Source of the DNA: JBFWUW01 sp050247075
GTDB taxonomy: Bacteria > Planctomycetota > Planctomycetia > Pirellulales > JBFWUW01
Reading direction: 5' to 3'
Length of the DNA stretch: 24,873 nt
Assembly (NCBI GenBank): GCA_050247075.1
Contig: JBFWUW010000090.1
Location: forward strand, 1-24,873
Numbering within the stretch: the first letter of the stretch is position 1; each line of letters starts with the position of its first letter. The position numbers were made by a program, and so were the translations under genes. Shown piece by piece: positions 1 to 8,465 of this stretch. The notes under the pieces are model-generated. The model did no database searches and was not told the DNA's origin. It saw only the letters and a program-made list of their open reading frames with translations.

Positions 1-475
1 CCAATGCACTCGGCGGCCGGTAGTGGCTCCGTTTGATTCGGGAGTTCCATTCCACGCGCGGGCAACCCAAACGACGCCATCTACGCCAAAGACTAAGAAC
101 AACGCCGCCGACAAGGCCGCAACGTGTGTCTATATGCGAAGTTACGGCATCCGGCCATTGTCGTCCACTGCGCGCCAAGCCCAGCCCGCCAGGCATCGGG
201 CGGCCGCGGTATCGGTCAAAGTCCTCCACGGCTCGCTAGCCAATCGGAACCGCCAGATCGCTCCACTCTGCCGACCAGTGATGGTGGCTGTCTTCATGTT
301 CCGGTCCCCATGTTCTGGCACGCTGCATGGAGACGTTCGGCGCAAACTGTTCTTGGCCCACGGCTTACAAGCGGCCGGAATAAAGTTCACCCACATTGAA
401 CCCTTGCGGCCAGTCAATCGACCTATCTGGTACTCGGCAATTGGCTAATGAAGCGAAGGCATTACTTTAATTTTC
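1..475. other. No convincing gene
   Basis: Several overlapping open frames of up to about 140 codons exist on both strands, but none has a ribosome binding site, a recognisable domain or natural composition; they look like by-products of high GC. No tRNA-like fold or strong hairpin was noticed. The last part should hold the promoter of the sigma factor gene that starts at 476, but I cannot point to clear -35/-10 boxes. Confidence 0.6.
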
Positions 476-1039
476 ATGGCTGACGACGCACAAGTCCAAC
501 AAGCGCACGAGCGCGTGACGATCTTGCTTGCACAGCAAGGCAGCCGCGAAGCTTTTTCCCAGCTTGTGGACACGTACGACCGGCGGTTGCTGTATTTCGT
601 TCGGCGGATTTTGGGAGACGTGGATGGGGCATTCGATGTCATGCAGTCGGTCTGGTTGGTGGTCCACCGCAAGTTGACGAGGCTCAAGTCGCCCGATGCC
701 TTTCGGGTTTGGCTCTTTCGTATTGCTCACGACCTGGCCGTCACGGAGCTGCGCAAGAAAATCAAACGGCCATTTTCGATTGGCGAGGCTGAGGCCGTGC
801 AGCAAATCGCCGATGTCGGCTGCGAGGTAGCGGCGTTTGAGCAGGCCGAGCTGGTGCATTTGGGAATGCAAGGCCTTTCGGTTGATCACCGTCGCGTACT
901 CGTGCTGCGATTTCTGGAAGACATGACCATCGACGAAATAGCTCAAGTCGTGGGAGCCAACTCCGGCACCGTCAAATCGCGACTTCACTATGCCAAGATC
1001 GCTCTCCGCCGCCGAATCGAGGAACTGAACGATGGATAA
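476..1039 (+). CDS. ECF-type RNA polymerase sigma factor
   Basis: 187-residue sigma-70 family protein with the two-domain architecture of ECF factors. Region 2 spans about residues 25-95, with the core-binding and -10 recognition helices around DVMQSVWLVVHRKL and FRVWLFRIAHDLAVTELRKK. A short linker is followed by region 4 (about 131-184), whose helix-turn-helix reads IDEIAQVVGANSGTVKSRLHYAK. Region 4 begins with LSVDHRRVLVLRFLEDMT, typical for the group. It would direct RNA polymerase to a small regulon in response to a signal. The gene overlaps the next one by 8 bp (1032-1039), so the two are translationally coupled, as is usual for an ECF factor and its membrane partner. The ATG at 476 is the first in frame before region 2; its ribosome binding site is weak. 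The family is certain; the target promoters are unknown. Confidence 0.93.
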   Translation: MADDAQVQQAHERVTILLAQQGSREAFSQLVDTYDRRLLYFVRRILGDVDGAFDVMQSVWLVVHRKLTRLKSPDAFRVWLFRIAHDLAVTELRKKIKRPFSIGEAEAVQQIADVGCEVAAFEQAELVHLGMQGLSVDHRRVLVLRFLEDMTIDEIAQVVGANSGTVKSRLHYAKIALRRRIEELNDG

Positions 1040-1481
1040 CTTGCCCAATATCAGCACTTTTGCCCGACAACTCTTGCAACAAGACCAACCCCTCGACAAC
1101 ACTCAATACGAGGAGTATCGCATGAAACTTGAATCTGCATTGACCACCGCCGAGCGTCGCACCAAGCTGGTGGGCCTGATCGCCGTTTTCGCTTTTGCCA
1201 TAAGTCTGATCTTGATGTTTGTCGGCGGTTCCAGGCTGGTTGGTGCATTCGACCCGTGGTCGAAGGACGCTACCCCATTGTCCGTGGCGCTGGGCACCAT
1301 CTACGTACTGGCCGCGGTTACTTGGCCTCTGGCCCTGGCCACCTACTTTTCTCGCTTCCGGCCCCGAGTGCGAGACATCAAGGATCAAATACGCGACGCC
1401 CACATTTTAGCCTTGCGGGGCGAAATCTCGGAACTGCGGCAGCAGGTGGCCAATATCGCCCGCCGCGAAGAGCCTCGCTAA
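1032..1481 (+). CDS. Two-helix membrane protein, probable anti-sigma partner of the ECF factor
   Basis: 149 residues. The N-terminal 45 residues are soluble and charged. They are followed by two hydrophobic segments (about 46-70 and 83-108) and a charged C-terminal stretch (about 112-146, VRDIKDQIRDAHILAL onward) with heptad-like spacing that could form a coiled coil. No catalytic motif and no ZAS zinc motif (HxxxCxxC) are visible, so this is not a classical zinc anti-sigma factor. The role is inferred from position: its ATG lies inside the sigma gene, which implies coupled translation and matched amounts, the arrangement expected for a membrane tether that holds the sigma factor inactive. 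It could equally be an unrelated small membrane protein. Stop at 1479-1481. Confidence 0.75.
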   Translation: MDNLPNISTFARQLLQQDQPLDNTQYEEYRMKLESALTTAERRTKLVGLIAVFAFAISLILMFVGGSRLVGAFDPWSKDATPLSVALGTIYVLAAVTWPLALATYFSRFRPRVRDIKDQIRDAHILALRGEISELRQQVANIARREEPR

Positions 1482-1673
1482 TCTCCCCCCACCAGCCAAG
1501 GCAGGACCATTCTCGAACTCGCCCCACGATGGACAGCAAGTCTGGGGGCGAGCCGTGCCACCGGAGGCCCCTTCACCGGTGGCCAGGAACACTCATCATT
1601 TGAGCGTGTGGCCATTACTGCCGGTTCAAGGACGTAAATTATTGTTGAATTGCATGTTAAGAAGCATGACGCA

Positions 1674-1925
1674 TGACTGCCACCACCACGGAACTACAGA
1701 CCGCCGCGGAGCGGGTGCTGAGCGCTTGGTCCAAGTCCATACCCGGGCCGTGATGGATGTGCCGATGGCTTTCAACGACACGCGGGCGACGGGCAAGCCC
1801 GCCATCGCCTGCCACCCGCCTCATTTTCAGCGGCAGCCGGTGGACATGTCCGCCGGCGCGGGCCGGCCTGGCGTTGGTCGCGGAAGGAAATGGTCCCGCC
1901 AGGACTACCCTGAGCATTGCGCATG
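1674..1925 (+). pseudogene. Possible ABC transporter ATPase fragment, frameshifted
   Basis: An ATG at 1674 opens a short frame (MTATTTELQTAAERVLSAWS, then a stop near 1752). Translation in another frame from about 1753 gives text ending GKPAIACHPPHFQRQPVDMS, which resembles the strand just before the P-loop of exporter-type ABC ATPases. One frame over, about 1870-1920 reads LALVAEGNGPARTTLSIA, similar to the usual LALVGENGAGKTTL Walker A but with the key lysine changed to arginine and the spacing disturbed. I read this as a degraded, frameshifted fragment with no downstream part. The evidence is one motif judged by eye, so it may be chance. Confidence 0.25.
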
Positions 1926-2282
1926 CCGAATAAATATTCGATAAAATATATATTCTATTAGTTTACAAATAATATAATCTCTGGTACAATCGCCAGCGTC
2001 CGGTTTCGCGCCGACGTGGCCTTTGCACGTCAAGCGGGCGCGAAGCCCCCAAACCGCCCAGGCATCGTCGTCCGCCGCGTGCTCGAACAGCATGGCCGTG
2101 GCGGGCGGTCGATCGGGCGAGTTACTGATTCCGGCTACCGTTGCCGCCTGCTCGGCCAACTTGGGAGCGACGTCTTCTTTGCCGCTCCCTCCGCCGACCG
2201 GTACGTGCCACGGGGCCTGTCCATATTTTTGAAACGCGGTCGCCACGCGTGGCGCTGGTGGTGCGCGCTGGGCCTGGAGGTG

Positions 2283-2298
2283 CCGTCTCCTGACGGCG
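2283..2298. repeat. 16-bp repeat CCGTCTCCTGACGGCG, copy 1
   Basis: Exact copy of a 16-bp word found again at 24754-24769 and, inverted, at 24701-24716. With the preceding G it forms a small hairpin (stem GCCGTC/GACGGC, loop TCCT). The word GGCCACAATC follows 2 bp later and also lies between the two copies near 24.7 kb, suggesting a dispersed repeat larger than the hairpin. Confidence 0.6.
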
Positions 2299-2315
2299 CA
2301 GGCCACAATCCTTTC

Positions 2316-2434
2316 CTGCACCACGCACGATAGTTGGAACAGGTAACGCGGGAGCACCGCCCAAAAACCCCGCGATTTGCCGCAGAAGTACTCCTTTGTT
2401 ACCTGCACCACACTGTGAAATGGTGCGGGTAACG
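2316..2434. repeat. Palindrome-rich intergenic repeat, copy 1 of 3
   Basis: About 119 bp starting CCTGCACCAC and ending in a hairpin (ACCTGCACCA paired with TGGTGCGGGT). Internal shared blocks are TTGGAACAGGTAACGCGG, AAAAACCCC followed by GATTT, and GTTACCTGCACCACAC. CAGGTAAC (2339-2346) and GTTACCTG (2398-2405) form an inverted pair. No coding signal runs through it. It resembles REP/MITE-like intergenic repeats. Confidence 0.75.
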
Positions 2435-2481
2435 TGGAACAAGAACCTGCCAACGGAACGCTGACAAGCGACGATCACTAA

Positions 2482-2600
2482 CCTGCACCACACACCGTTG
2501 TTGGAACAGGTAACGCGGCCGCCCCAACGAAAAACCCCATGATTTCCCGGAGAAACTTGCGTTTGTAACCTGCACCACACCGTGCAATGGTGCGGGTACG
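2482..2600. repeat. Palindrome-rich intergenic repeat, copy 2 of 3
   Basis: Same block order as the copy at 2316: CCTGCACCACAC, TTGGAACAGGTAACGCGG, AAAAACCCC, then GTAACCTGCACCACACCGTG and TGGTGCGGGTACG. It differs from the first copy by scattered substitutions, so the copies are diverged rather than recent. Confidence 0.75.
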
Positions 2601-2726
2601 TAGCCACATGGCTCCCGCCATGTTGGCTTGAGTCTGTTTCGCTGGTCCATGCCGGGCAACCGCACTGCGAGTGGCATGCAACTCACCCATCAAGCCAGCA
2701 AAGCAGGAGCTTGGCGGCTACGTGAG

Positions 2727-2844
2727 CCTGCACCACGCCGTGAAATGGTGGAACAGGTAACGCGGCCGCGATGATCAAAAACCCCGTGATCTCCTGGACA
2801 AGCTCACGGTTGTAACCCGCACCATTCCGTGGAATGGTGTAGCG
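2727..2844. repeat. Palindrome-rich intergenic repeat, copy 3 of 3
   Basis: Third copy, most diverged. It keeps GGAACAGGTAACGCGGCCGC, AAAAACCCCGTGAT and GTAACCCGCACCA. Its end is a perfect palindrome with 9-bp arms (CACCATTCC at 2820-2828, GGAATGGTG at 2831-2839) around a 2-bp centre. Confidence 0.7.
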
Positions 2845-2858
2845 CCGACGGATATGGC

Positions 2859-2888
2859 AAGCCCCTGCTGCAATTCGCGGGGGCTTTT
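2859..2888. terminator. Hairpin terminator after the DUF1501 gene
   Basis: AAGCCCC at 2859-2865 pairs with GGGGCTT at 2880-2886, with a 14-nt loop that can pair further. A short T run follows on the plus strand. It lies about 28 bp past the stop of the minus-strand DUF1501 gene, where a terminator is expected, although the T run is on the plus-strand side. Confidence 0.5.
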
Positions 2889-2913
2889 CGACGGGTGAAC
2901 CGACTTGGCGAGG

Positions 2914-4329
2914 TCAGGCCAGCAGGCCATCCATGACCTGGCCATGCACATCGGTCAGGCGGTAGTCGCGGCCGGTGTGGCGGTAGGTGAGGCGTTCGTG
3001 GTCGAGGCCCATCAGGTGCAAAATGGTGGCGTGGAAGTCGTGGACGTGGACCGGATTGCTGGCAACGTTGATGCCGTACTCGTCGGACTCGCCATAGGCC
3101 GTGCCGCGTTTTACGCCCGCCCCCGCCAGCCAGGACGAGTAGGCCCAGTGATGATGTTCGCGGCCCTTGGCATCGGCGGCGGCGTTGAAGGGGGTGCGGC
3201 CAAACTCGGTCGTCCACACGACCAGCGTGTCATCCAACATGCCGCGCTGTTTCAGGTCTTGCAGCAGGCCGGCGATGGGCTGATCGACGTTCTTGGCCAG
3301 CGGCGCGTGTGTCAGCATGTCGCCGTGCGCATCCCAATTGTTGGAGGATCCCACGTCGATCAATTCGACAAATCGGACACCCCGTTCGGCGAGCCGCCGC
3401 GCCACCAGGCATTGCCAGGCAAAACCTTGCGTACCGCCGCGCTCCAGGCCGTACAGTTGCATGGTGGCGTCGGTCTCTTGTGCCAGGTCGAAGACCTCGG
3501 GCATCTCGGCTTGCATTCCGAAGGCGGTCTCAAACGACTTGATCCGCGCGGCCAGCAAGGGGTCTGGCCCGCGCGGGGCCAGGTGGCGCTGGTTCATCCG
3601 GGACAACAGGCCCAATTCCAGCTCTTGCAAACGGGCGGCGGGCACGCGGCGCTGGATATTGGCGACCGGTTCGGGACCGGGGACCACCAGCGTTCCCTGG
3701 TGCGAACCAGGCAGGAAATCGCTGCCCCACACCTGCCCTCCGGCGTAGGGCGAATGCGGAGCAATCACCACGAACGACGGCAGGTTGCGATTCACGGTTC
3801 CCAGGCCGTAACTAACCCACGAACCAATGCTGGGCCGCGCGAAGGTGAACGACCCGGTGTGGATGCCGAGCGTGGCTTCGTAGTGGTTGGTATGGTCCGA
3901 CTTCATCGAACGGACCACGCACAGGTCGTCAACACATTCGGCCAGACGAGGAAAGAGCCCGCTAACTTGCGTGCCGCATTGGCCGTGCGGGGCAAAATCC
4001 CACTGCGGGCGCTTGAGGAACATCTGGTAGTCCCCCTTGCGTCCTTGAAATTCATTGATGGGGACGGTCTTGCCGGCATCGGCAAACAGTTTTGGTTTGG
4101 GATCCCAGGAATCGACGTGCGATACGCCACCGCTCATGTACAAGAAGATGACCCGCTTGGCCCTGGGCGGAAAATGCGAGGGCTTGGGTGCCAGAGGATC
4201 CGACGTACCGGCCGGCGCGGCGTCATCGGCCAGCAATTCCGATACGATCGCCGGCAACAGCAGCGAGCCCCCCACCATCGAGCGCAATGCGCCGCGGCGA
4301 GGCATGTTCAGCGAATCGTTGGCGTGCAT
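2914..4329 (-). CDS. DUF1501 domain-containing protein
   Basis: 471 residues, the usual length for planctomycete DUF1501 proteins, which belong to the alkaline phosphatase/sulfatase-like fold. The N-terminus has an arginine pair (PRRGALRS) followed by a hydrophobic stretch (about 17-33), suggesting export, possibly by Tat. Family landmarks are present in order: GGVSHVDSWDPKP (67-79), the conserved KSDHTNH region, VVWTTEFGRTPF, HHHWAYSSWLAGAGVKRGTAYG, and the C-terminal HDFHATILHLMGLDHERLTYRHTGRDYRLTDVHG. The substrate is unknown. It starts 9 bp after the stop of the upstream DUF1549/DUF1553 gene on the same strand, so the two form an operon, the standard pairing in this phylum. It is thought to act in the periplasm or cell envelope with its partner, perhaps in polysaccharide breakdown, but that role is inferred from genome context only. 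Confidence 0.93.
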   Translation of the reverse strand: MHANDSLNMPRRGALRSMVGGSLLLPAIVSELLADDAAPAGTSDPLAPKPSHFPPRAKRVIFLYMSGGVSHVDSWDPKPKLFADAGKTVPINEFQGRKGDYQMFLKRPQWDFAPHGQCGTQVSGLFPRLAECVDDLCVVRSMKSDHTNHYEATLGIHTGSFTFARPSIGSWVSYGLGTVNRNLPSFVVIAPHSPYAGGQVWGSDFLPGSHQGTLVVPGPEPVANIQRRVPAARLQELELGLLSRMNQRHLAPRGPDPLLAARIKSFETAFGMQAEMPEVFDLAQETDATMQLYGLERGGTQGFAWQCLVARRLAERGVRFVELIDVGSSNNWDAHGDMLTHAPLAKNVDQPIAGLLQDLKQRGMLDDTLVVWTTEFGRTPFNAAADAKGREHHHWAYSSWLAGAGVKRGTAYGESDEYGINVASNPVHVHDFHATILHLMGLDHERLTYRHTGRDYRLTDVHGQVMDGLLA

Positions 4330-4338
4330 GGGGGGCCC

Positions 4339-7300
4339 TTAGTCGATGTGCAGGAATTCGTTGCTGCCCAGGAGCGTGCGGAGGCAGGCCGAGAGCGCGC
4401 GAACTTGGACATTGTCCACGGGAATCGCCGCCAGTTCCGCCTGGTAGGCGGCCAGGAATTCTTGGGCTTCGGCCCGTTCGGCCTTCGTGGGCGAACGGCC
4501 CAGCGCGCCGCGCCAAGCCAGCTCGATCTGGCGCGGCTCGTCGGCCGCCAACAGCCGGGCGGCCCATTTCTCGGCCTTGGCGTGGATAAACGGATCGTTC
4601 AAGAAGAACAAAGCCTGCGTGGGGACAGTTGTCCCCAGCCGCTGCGCGGTGGTGGCATTGGGATCGGCCCCGTCAAATAACGCCAAGAACGGGTGCCGCT
4701 TCAGCCGCTGCGTCATCAGATAGACACTGCGTTTTTTGTGGTCGTAAACGGCGTTGAACGGCCCATGTTGCGAGTAGCCAAAACCGATCGGGGACGGAAA
4801 CGGATGCTCCCGCGCCGGCGTTGCATCAAGCTCCCCGCTGACCGCCAGGATGGCGTCGCGGATCTCTTCGGCGCTGAGCCGGCGGCGGGGAAAGGTGAGA
4901 TACAGATCGGCCGTATCAGACGCGGCAACGGGTTGATCCGCATCCGCTTGAGAGGCTTGCTGGTAGGTATCGCTGAGCATGATCAGCCGATGCATGGCCT
5001 TTACCGACCAGCCGCTTTCGATAAACCGCGCCGCCAAATGGTCCAACAACTCAGGATGGGTCGGCGGCAGCCCGCGAACGCCAAAATCGTTGGGCGTCTG
5101 GACGATGCCGCGGCCAAAGTGGTATTGCCACAGGCGGTTGGCCATCACGCGGGCCGTCAGGGGATTGTCGGGATGCGTCAGCCAGTGGGCCAGTTCCAGG
5201 CGTCCGCTGCCGGCGGTTTCCGCGGGCAGCGGGCCGCCGCCCAGGACTTTGATGAAGCCGCGTGGTACTTCTTGGCCGGGCTGGTCGGGTTCGCCCCGCA
5301 ATTGCAGGTGTACGTTGTGCGGTGTTCCCTCCGACATGCCATAGGCCATGGCGAAGGGACCGTCGGCCAGCAGCGAGTTCAATTCTTGTTGCTGCTGGGA
5401 CGCCTTGCTCTGGATGGCGGCCAATTGTTGGCGGAGTTGGGCGGCCTGCTTACGCCGATCTTCGGGCGGCACCGCGGAAGCCGGCGGCGCGGGCGCGTCG
5501 AACGGCTGCAAGGGCTTGTCGCCGATCACGAAATTGTCCGCATCGAGCGATGGCCGCACGCCACCCAGATGGCCATAGCTGTCGATGAACGTGTAATCGA
5601 GCGATCCATCCCAGCCGGCGGCAAACTCCCCTTCAAAGTCCGTTTGGCCCGTTGGCGATGCCAATATTCCGCGGTAGGTCTTGGCGTGAAGGTCGAGCGT
5701 CAACCGTACCTGGTACCATTCGCCAATCACCAGCGGGCAGACGGCTTCTCGCGCGTCCGCGCTGCGGCGAAAGAACCGGCTGCCATTGAAGAACAGCTCA
5801 ATTGCGGCCGAATTACCCGGCCCGTGCCCCAAGTAGTAGCGCCACGAGCCGCCGCCGCCCGCTTCCTGGTTGGCACAACGAAAGTCAAAGCTGACGAACA
5901 GACGGCCTTGCTGGTCGGGCTGGAGATTGGCCAGCGTCAAACCAAAGCCGTCGTATTCGCCGCGGTTTGGCAGGTGCAAGCCCAGCTCGCCCGGCGCGTA
6001 CTGATTGTGATAGGGGCTTTGCGATTCCGTCGAAAGCTTAACGTCGCTGTTGGGGCCGGGGTTCCAGGGACTTGCCGGAGCTGTGTCCTTGGTTTGCAGT
6101 TCGAGATCGCCATCGATCCCGGTGAGTGTTTGCAGCCGCTCTTTCAACGTGCCGGCATCAGAGCCGTCGGCAACGGCCGAGACAACCGGCGGATCCGTGG
6201 AGACCGGCCCGATCCGCGCCTCTTGAATGCCCAGGTTATCGACATCAATGGCCGGTGCCTGGGATTCACCTTGTGTGAGTGGGTCCAATCCGACCAGTTC
6301 AAACTGTCCGCTGGAACCGGGGGCGAATGGTTTGCCGTTGAACTCCGCCACGTTGCCTGGCAGGCCGGCCTGGCCAGAAAATGTTCTGTTCTCCAGGTCG
6401 ATGGCAAGTTGCAGATTGTGCCACTGATGGGGTTGCAGCGTGGAAACCTGCTCGACGGTGCCGTCGATTGGAAGAAAAACCGCTTGTGAGGAAATCAGAA
6501 CCTCAATGGATGGCGTGTCCGGGTGATCGCCCAGCCAAAAGCGATGCATTCCCGCCGTGCCCGCGTCGGGTGACGCGGGCCTCAAGTCAAGATTGACATG
6601 CAGCAGGCGGCAATTGCCGTGAGATCGTGAAGGATGAATCGCCTGCGTCATGCGGTAATGGCCAGCGCCCGCCGGAATGCTGGCACCCACTTTTCCCAGA
6701 GGATAAAGATTCTTGAAGGGACTCTGGGCCGCCGTGGTAACGGATATCTCGCCCTGCCATTGCCAGGGCGAGACGAGCACGCCGTGGCTCCCTCCGGCGG
6801 CTGGAGCCTGCAATTCAAAGTCGCCGTCCATCTCGGAAAGTGGACGGAGGACGGCATTCGACGCAGGCTGGCCTTGCTGGGTGAGGCTGTTCGACAAGGC
6901 GGCTACGCGATTTTCAAACTCGCGCCATTGCGGCTGCGCTTCGTCCCAAGGGACGAGCGGTGCCATGCTCCGCACGCGGGGCTTTTGCTCCGAGCCGGGG
7001 AATGAATAGCGGCTGCTGTCGAGGATGCCGTATAGGGCGTAATAGTCCTGCATCGAAAGGGGATCGAACTTGTGGTCGTGGCATCGCGAGCAGCCCAGAC
7101 TTAGGCCAAGCACCGATTGCCCCAGGGTGTCGATCGTGTCTTGGATGGTCAGGTGGTGGTAATTCTCAGAGTCGAACCCAAAACGCCGGGAAATCGCCAG
7201 ATACCCCGTGGCGGTGACCCGTTCGGCATACCTTTCCGGTGGACCCTGAGCCGCCAATACGTCGCCGGCAATTTGTTCGCGCAGGAACTCGTCGTAGGGC

Positions 7301-8121
7301 TTGTCGGCATTGAATGCATCGATGACGTAGTTGCGATAGCGCCAGGCAAGCGTCGCTGGGTAGTCGGCTGTTTCACCCGCCGTGTCCGCATACCGCACCA
7401 CGTCGAGCCAGTGCCGCCCCCAGCGCTCTCCATAAGCGGGCGATTCCAGCAACCGGTCAACAACGGTGGCGAATGCTTGTGGCGAGGTGTCGCCGGCAAA
7501 GGCATCTACCTCGTAAGGCGTGGGGGGTAAGCCGGTGAGGTCGAATGTGGCGCGGCGAATCAGTGTTCGCTTGTCCGCGGCCGGTGCGGGACGCGCGCCT
7601 GCTGCTTGCTGCCGCGCACGGATGAAGGCATCGATGGCGGAGGGGAATGGCGGCGCGTCAGCGGTTTGCGGCGGGGGAGGATCGCGAATGGGCTCAAAGG
7701 CCCAGTGGCGGGCGGACTCAAACCGGGCCGCTTGCGCGGGCCAGGCGGCTCCTAACTTGATCCAGGCGGCGAAGTCCGCGACCTGGTCGGCCCGCAGGGC
7801 CTTGTCTTTGTCGGGCGGCATCGCCGAGGCATCGGCCTGCCGCCGGATAGCGCGAAGCAGCAAACTCTCATCGGGATTGCCCGCGATGATGGCCGGGCCG
7901 GACTCGCCTCCGGCCAGCAGATGTTGACGGGAATCGACCCGCAGGCCGCCGGAGTTCTTGACGTCGCCGTGGCAGCGGAAACAAGTTCCCGCCAGGACGG
8001 GCCGAATCTTGGCTTCAAAAAAGTCGTCCCGTTCGTCGCCGAAAGCCGGCTGATAAGCTAACGCCCACAGGCTTGCCGCCAGCCAAGCGAACCAACGGAC
8101 TCGTCCTGTCGTGGCCGACAT
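4339..8121 (-). CDS. PSCyt1/DUF1549/DUF1553 planctomycete cytochrome-domain protein with two inserted domains
   Basis: 1260 residues from the ATG at 8121. I chose this start because a signal peptide follows at once (MSATTGRVRWFAWLAASLWA to about residue 28); the in-frame ATG at 8160 is an alternative. Order: PSCyt1 haem-binding domain with CFRCH (C47, C50, H51) and a MPPD motif; DUF1549 (about 180-390) with RRATFDLTGLPPTP, GERWGRHWLD and a second CSRCH (C344, C347, H348); two tandem beta-rich insert domains (about 431-640 and 664-872), each beginning DGDxELQ and reminiscent of LamG/concanavalin folds; a short coiled coil; and C-terminal DUF1553 (about 950-1215) with NPLTARVMANRLWQYHFGRG and RRRLSAEEIRDAIL. 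A secreted c-type cytochrome-like protein is expected; its function is unproven. First gene of the operon with the DUF1501 gene. Confidence 0.92.
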   Translation of the reverse strand: MSATTGRVRWFAWLAASLWALAYQPAFGDERDDFFEAKIRPVLAGTCFRCHGDVKNSGGLRVDSRQHLLAGGESGPAIIAGNPDESLLLRAIRRQADASAMPPDKDKALRADQVADFAAWIKLGAAWPAQAARFESARHWAFEPIRDPPPPQTADAPPFPSAIDAFIRARQQAAGARPAPAADKRTLIRRATFDLTGLPPTPYEVDAFAGDTSPQAFATVVDRLLESPAYGERWGRHWLDVVRYADTAGETADYPATLAWRYRNYVIDAFNADKPYDEFLREQIAGDVLAAQGPPERYAERVTATGYLAISRRFGFDSENYHHLTIQDTIDTLGQSVLGLSLGCSRCHDHKFDPLSMQDYYALYGILDSSRYSFPGSEQKPRVRSMAPLVPWDEAQPQWREFENRVAALSNSLTQQGQPASNAVLRPLSEMDGDFELQAPAAGGSHGVLVSPWQWQGEISVTTAAQSPFKNLYPLGKVGASIPAGAGHYRMTQAIHPSRSHGNCRLLHVNLDLRPASPDAGTAGMHRFWLGDHPDTPSIEVLISSQAVFLPIDGTVEQVSTLQPHQWHNLQLAIDLENRTFSGQAGLPGNVAEFNGKPFAPGSSGQFELVGLDPLTQGESQAPAIDVDNLGIQEARIGPVSTDPPVVSAVADGSDAGTLKERLQTLTGIDGDLELQTKDTAPASPWNPGPNSDVKLSTESQSPYHNQYAPGELGLHLPNRGEYDGFGLTLANLQPDQQGRLFVSFDFRCANQEAGGGGSWRYYLGHGPGNSAAIELFFNGSRFFRRSADAREAVCPLVIGEWYQVRLTLDLHAKTYRGILASPTGQTDFEGEFAAGWDGSLDYTFIDSYGHLGGVRPSLDADNFVIGDKPLQPFDAPAPPASAVPPEDRRKQAAQLRQQLAAIQSKASQQQQELNSLLADGPFAMAYGMSEGTPHNVHLQLRGEPDQPGQEVPRGFIKVLGGGPLPAETAGSGRLELAHWLTHPDNPLTARVMANRLWQYHFGRGIVQTPNDFGVRGLPPTHPELLDHLAARFIESGWSVKAMHRLIMLSDTYQQASQADADQPVAASDTADLYLTFPRRRLSAEEIRDAILAVSGELDATPAREHPFPSPIGFGYSQHGPFNAVYDHKKRSVYLMTQRLKRHPFLALFDGADPNATTAQRLGTTVPTQALFFLNDPFIHAKAEKWAARLLAADEPRQIELAWRGALGRSPTKAERAEAQEFLAAYQAELAAIPVDNVQVRALSACLRTLLGSNEFLHID

Positions 8122-8160
8122 CTTCGCGATACTTTCGAGGGTTTTTGGCTTGCCATCCAT

Positions 8161-8465
8161 AGTCTTGATTGTAGATGACAATCCATCCCTCGGCAGCCAG
8201 AATCTGAAAGTGTGGCCGATTCGCACCCTGTTTCCTCCCCAGTATTCCGCCACTTTCCAACGTGCGATTCACCCGCACGGAGGGCCTCTCCCCAGGGAGT
8301 GAACAGAATCTTCCAACGGTATTGCCATGATAGAACCGCGGACAGGAATTGTCATCCAACGTTATCCTGTTTTGATGTTGGACCGAGCCGATCAGAAAAT
8401 TTCGTCGATGCTTGCCGCGAGACGGACGGTAAATTGATTCCGTCGCGACGATATAGGAGAAACCC
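8161..8465. other. Divergent intergenic region
   Basis: About 300 bp between the minus-strand cytochrome-domain gene and the plus-strand ligase gene; it must contain both promoters. No strong consensus boxes and no clear operator palindrome were seen. The AGGAGA at 8455-8460 is the ribosome binding site of the ligase gene. Confidence 0.6.

Larger units (their letters stand above)
1482..2315. other. Gene-poor stretch with AT-rich patch
   Basis: No intact gene found. 1674-1925 may be a broken ABC ATPase fragment (separate entry). 1926-1990 is strikingly AT-rich for this genome, with runs such as ATAAATATTCGATAAAATAT and a promoter-like AATATAATC; this could be a foreign insertion point or a regulatory region. 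2010-2280 has open frames on the minus strand that look faintly protein-like but match nothing I recognise. A hairpin-forming GCCGTCTCCTGACGGC sits at 2282-2297. Confidence 0.5.

Noticed and set aside
2316..2844. CRISPR-like array
   Set aside because: Only three copies, each about 118 bp with irregular spacing and internal divergence; no short identical repeats, leader or cas genes.
2905..4680. Long plus-strand open frame of about 590 codons
   Set aside because: It lies opposite the DUF1501 gene and runs into the next gene. Its translation has no domain and the composition expected of an antisense frame in GC-rich DNA.
4693..6489. Long plus-strand open frame of about 600 codons
   Set aside because: Antisense to the cytochrome-domain gene, whose motifs are clear; no signal of its own.
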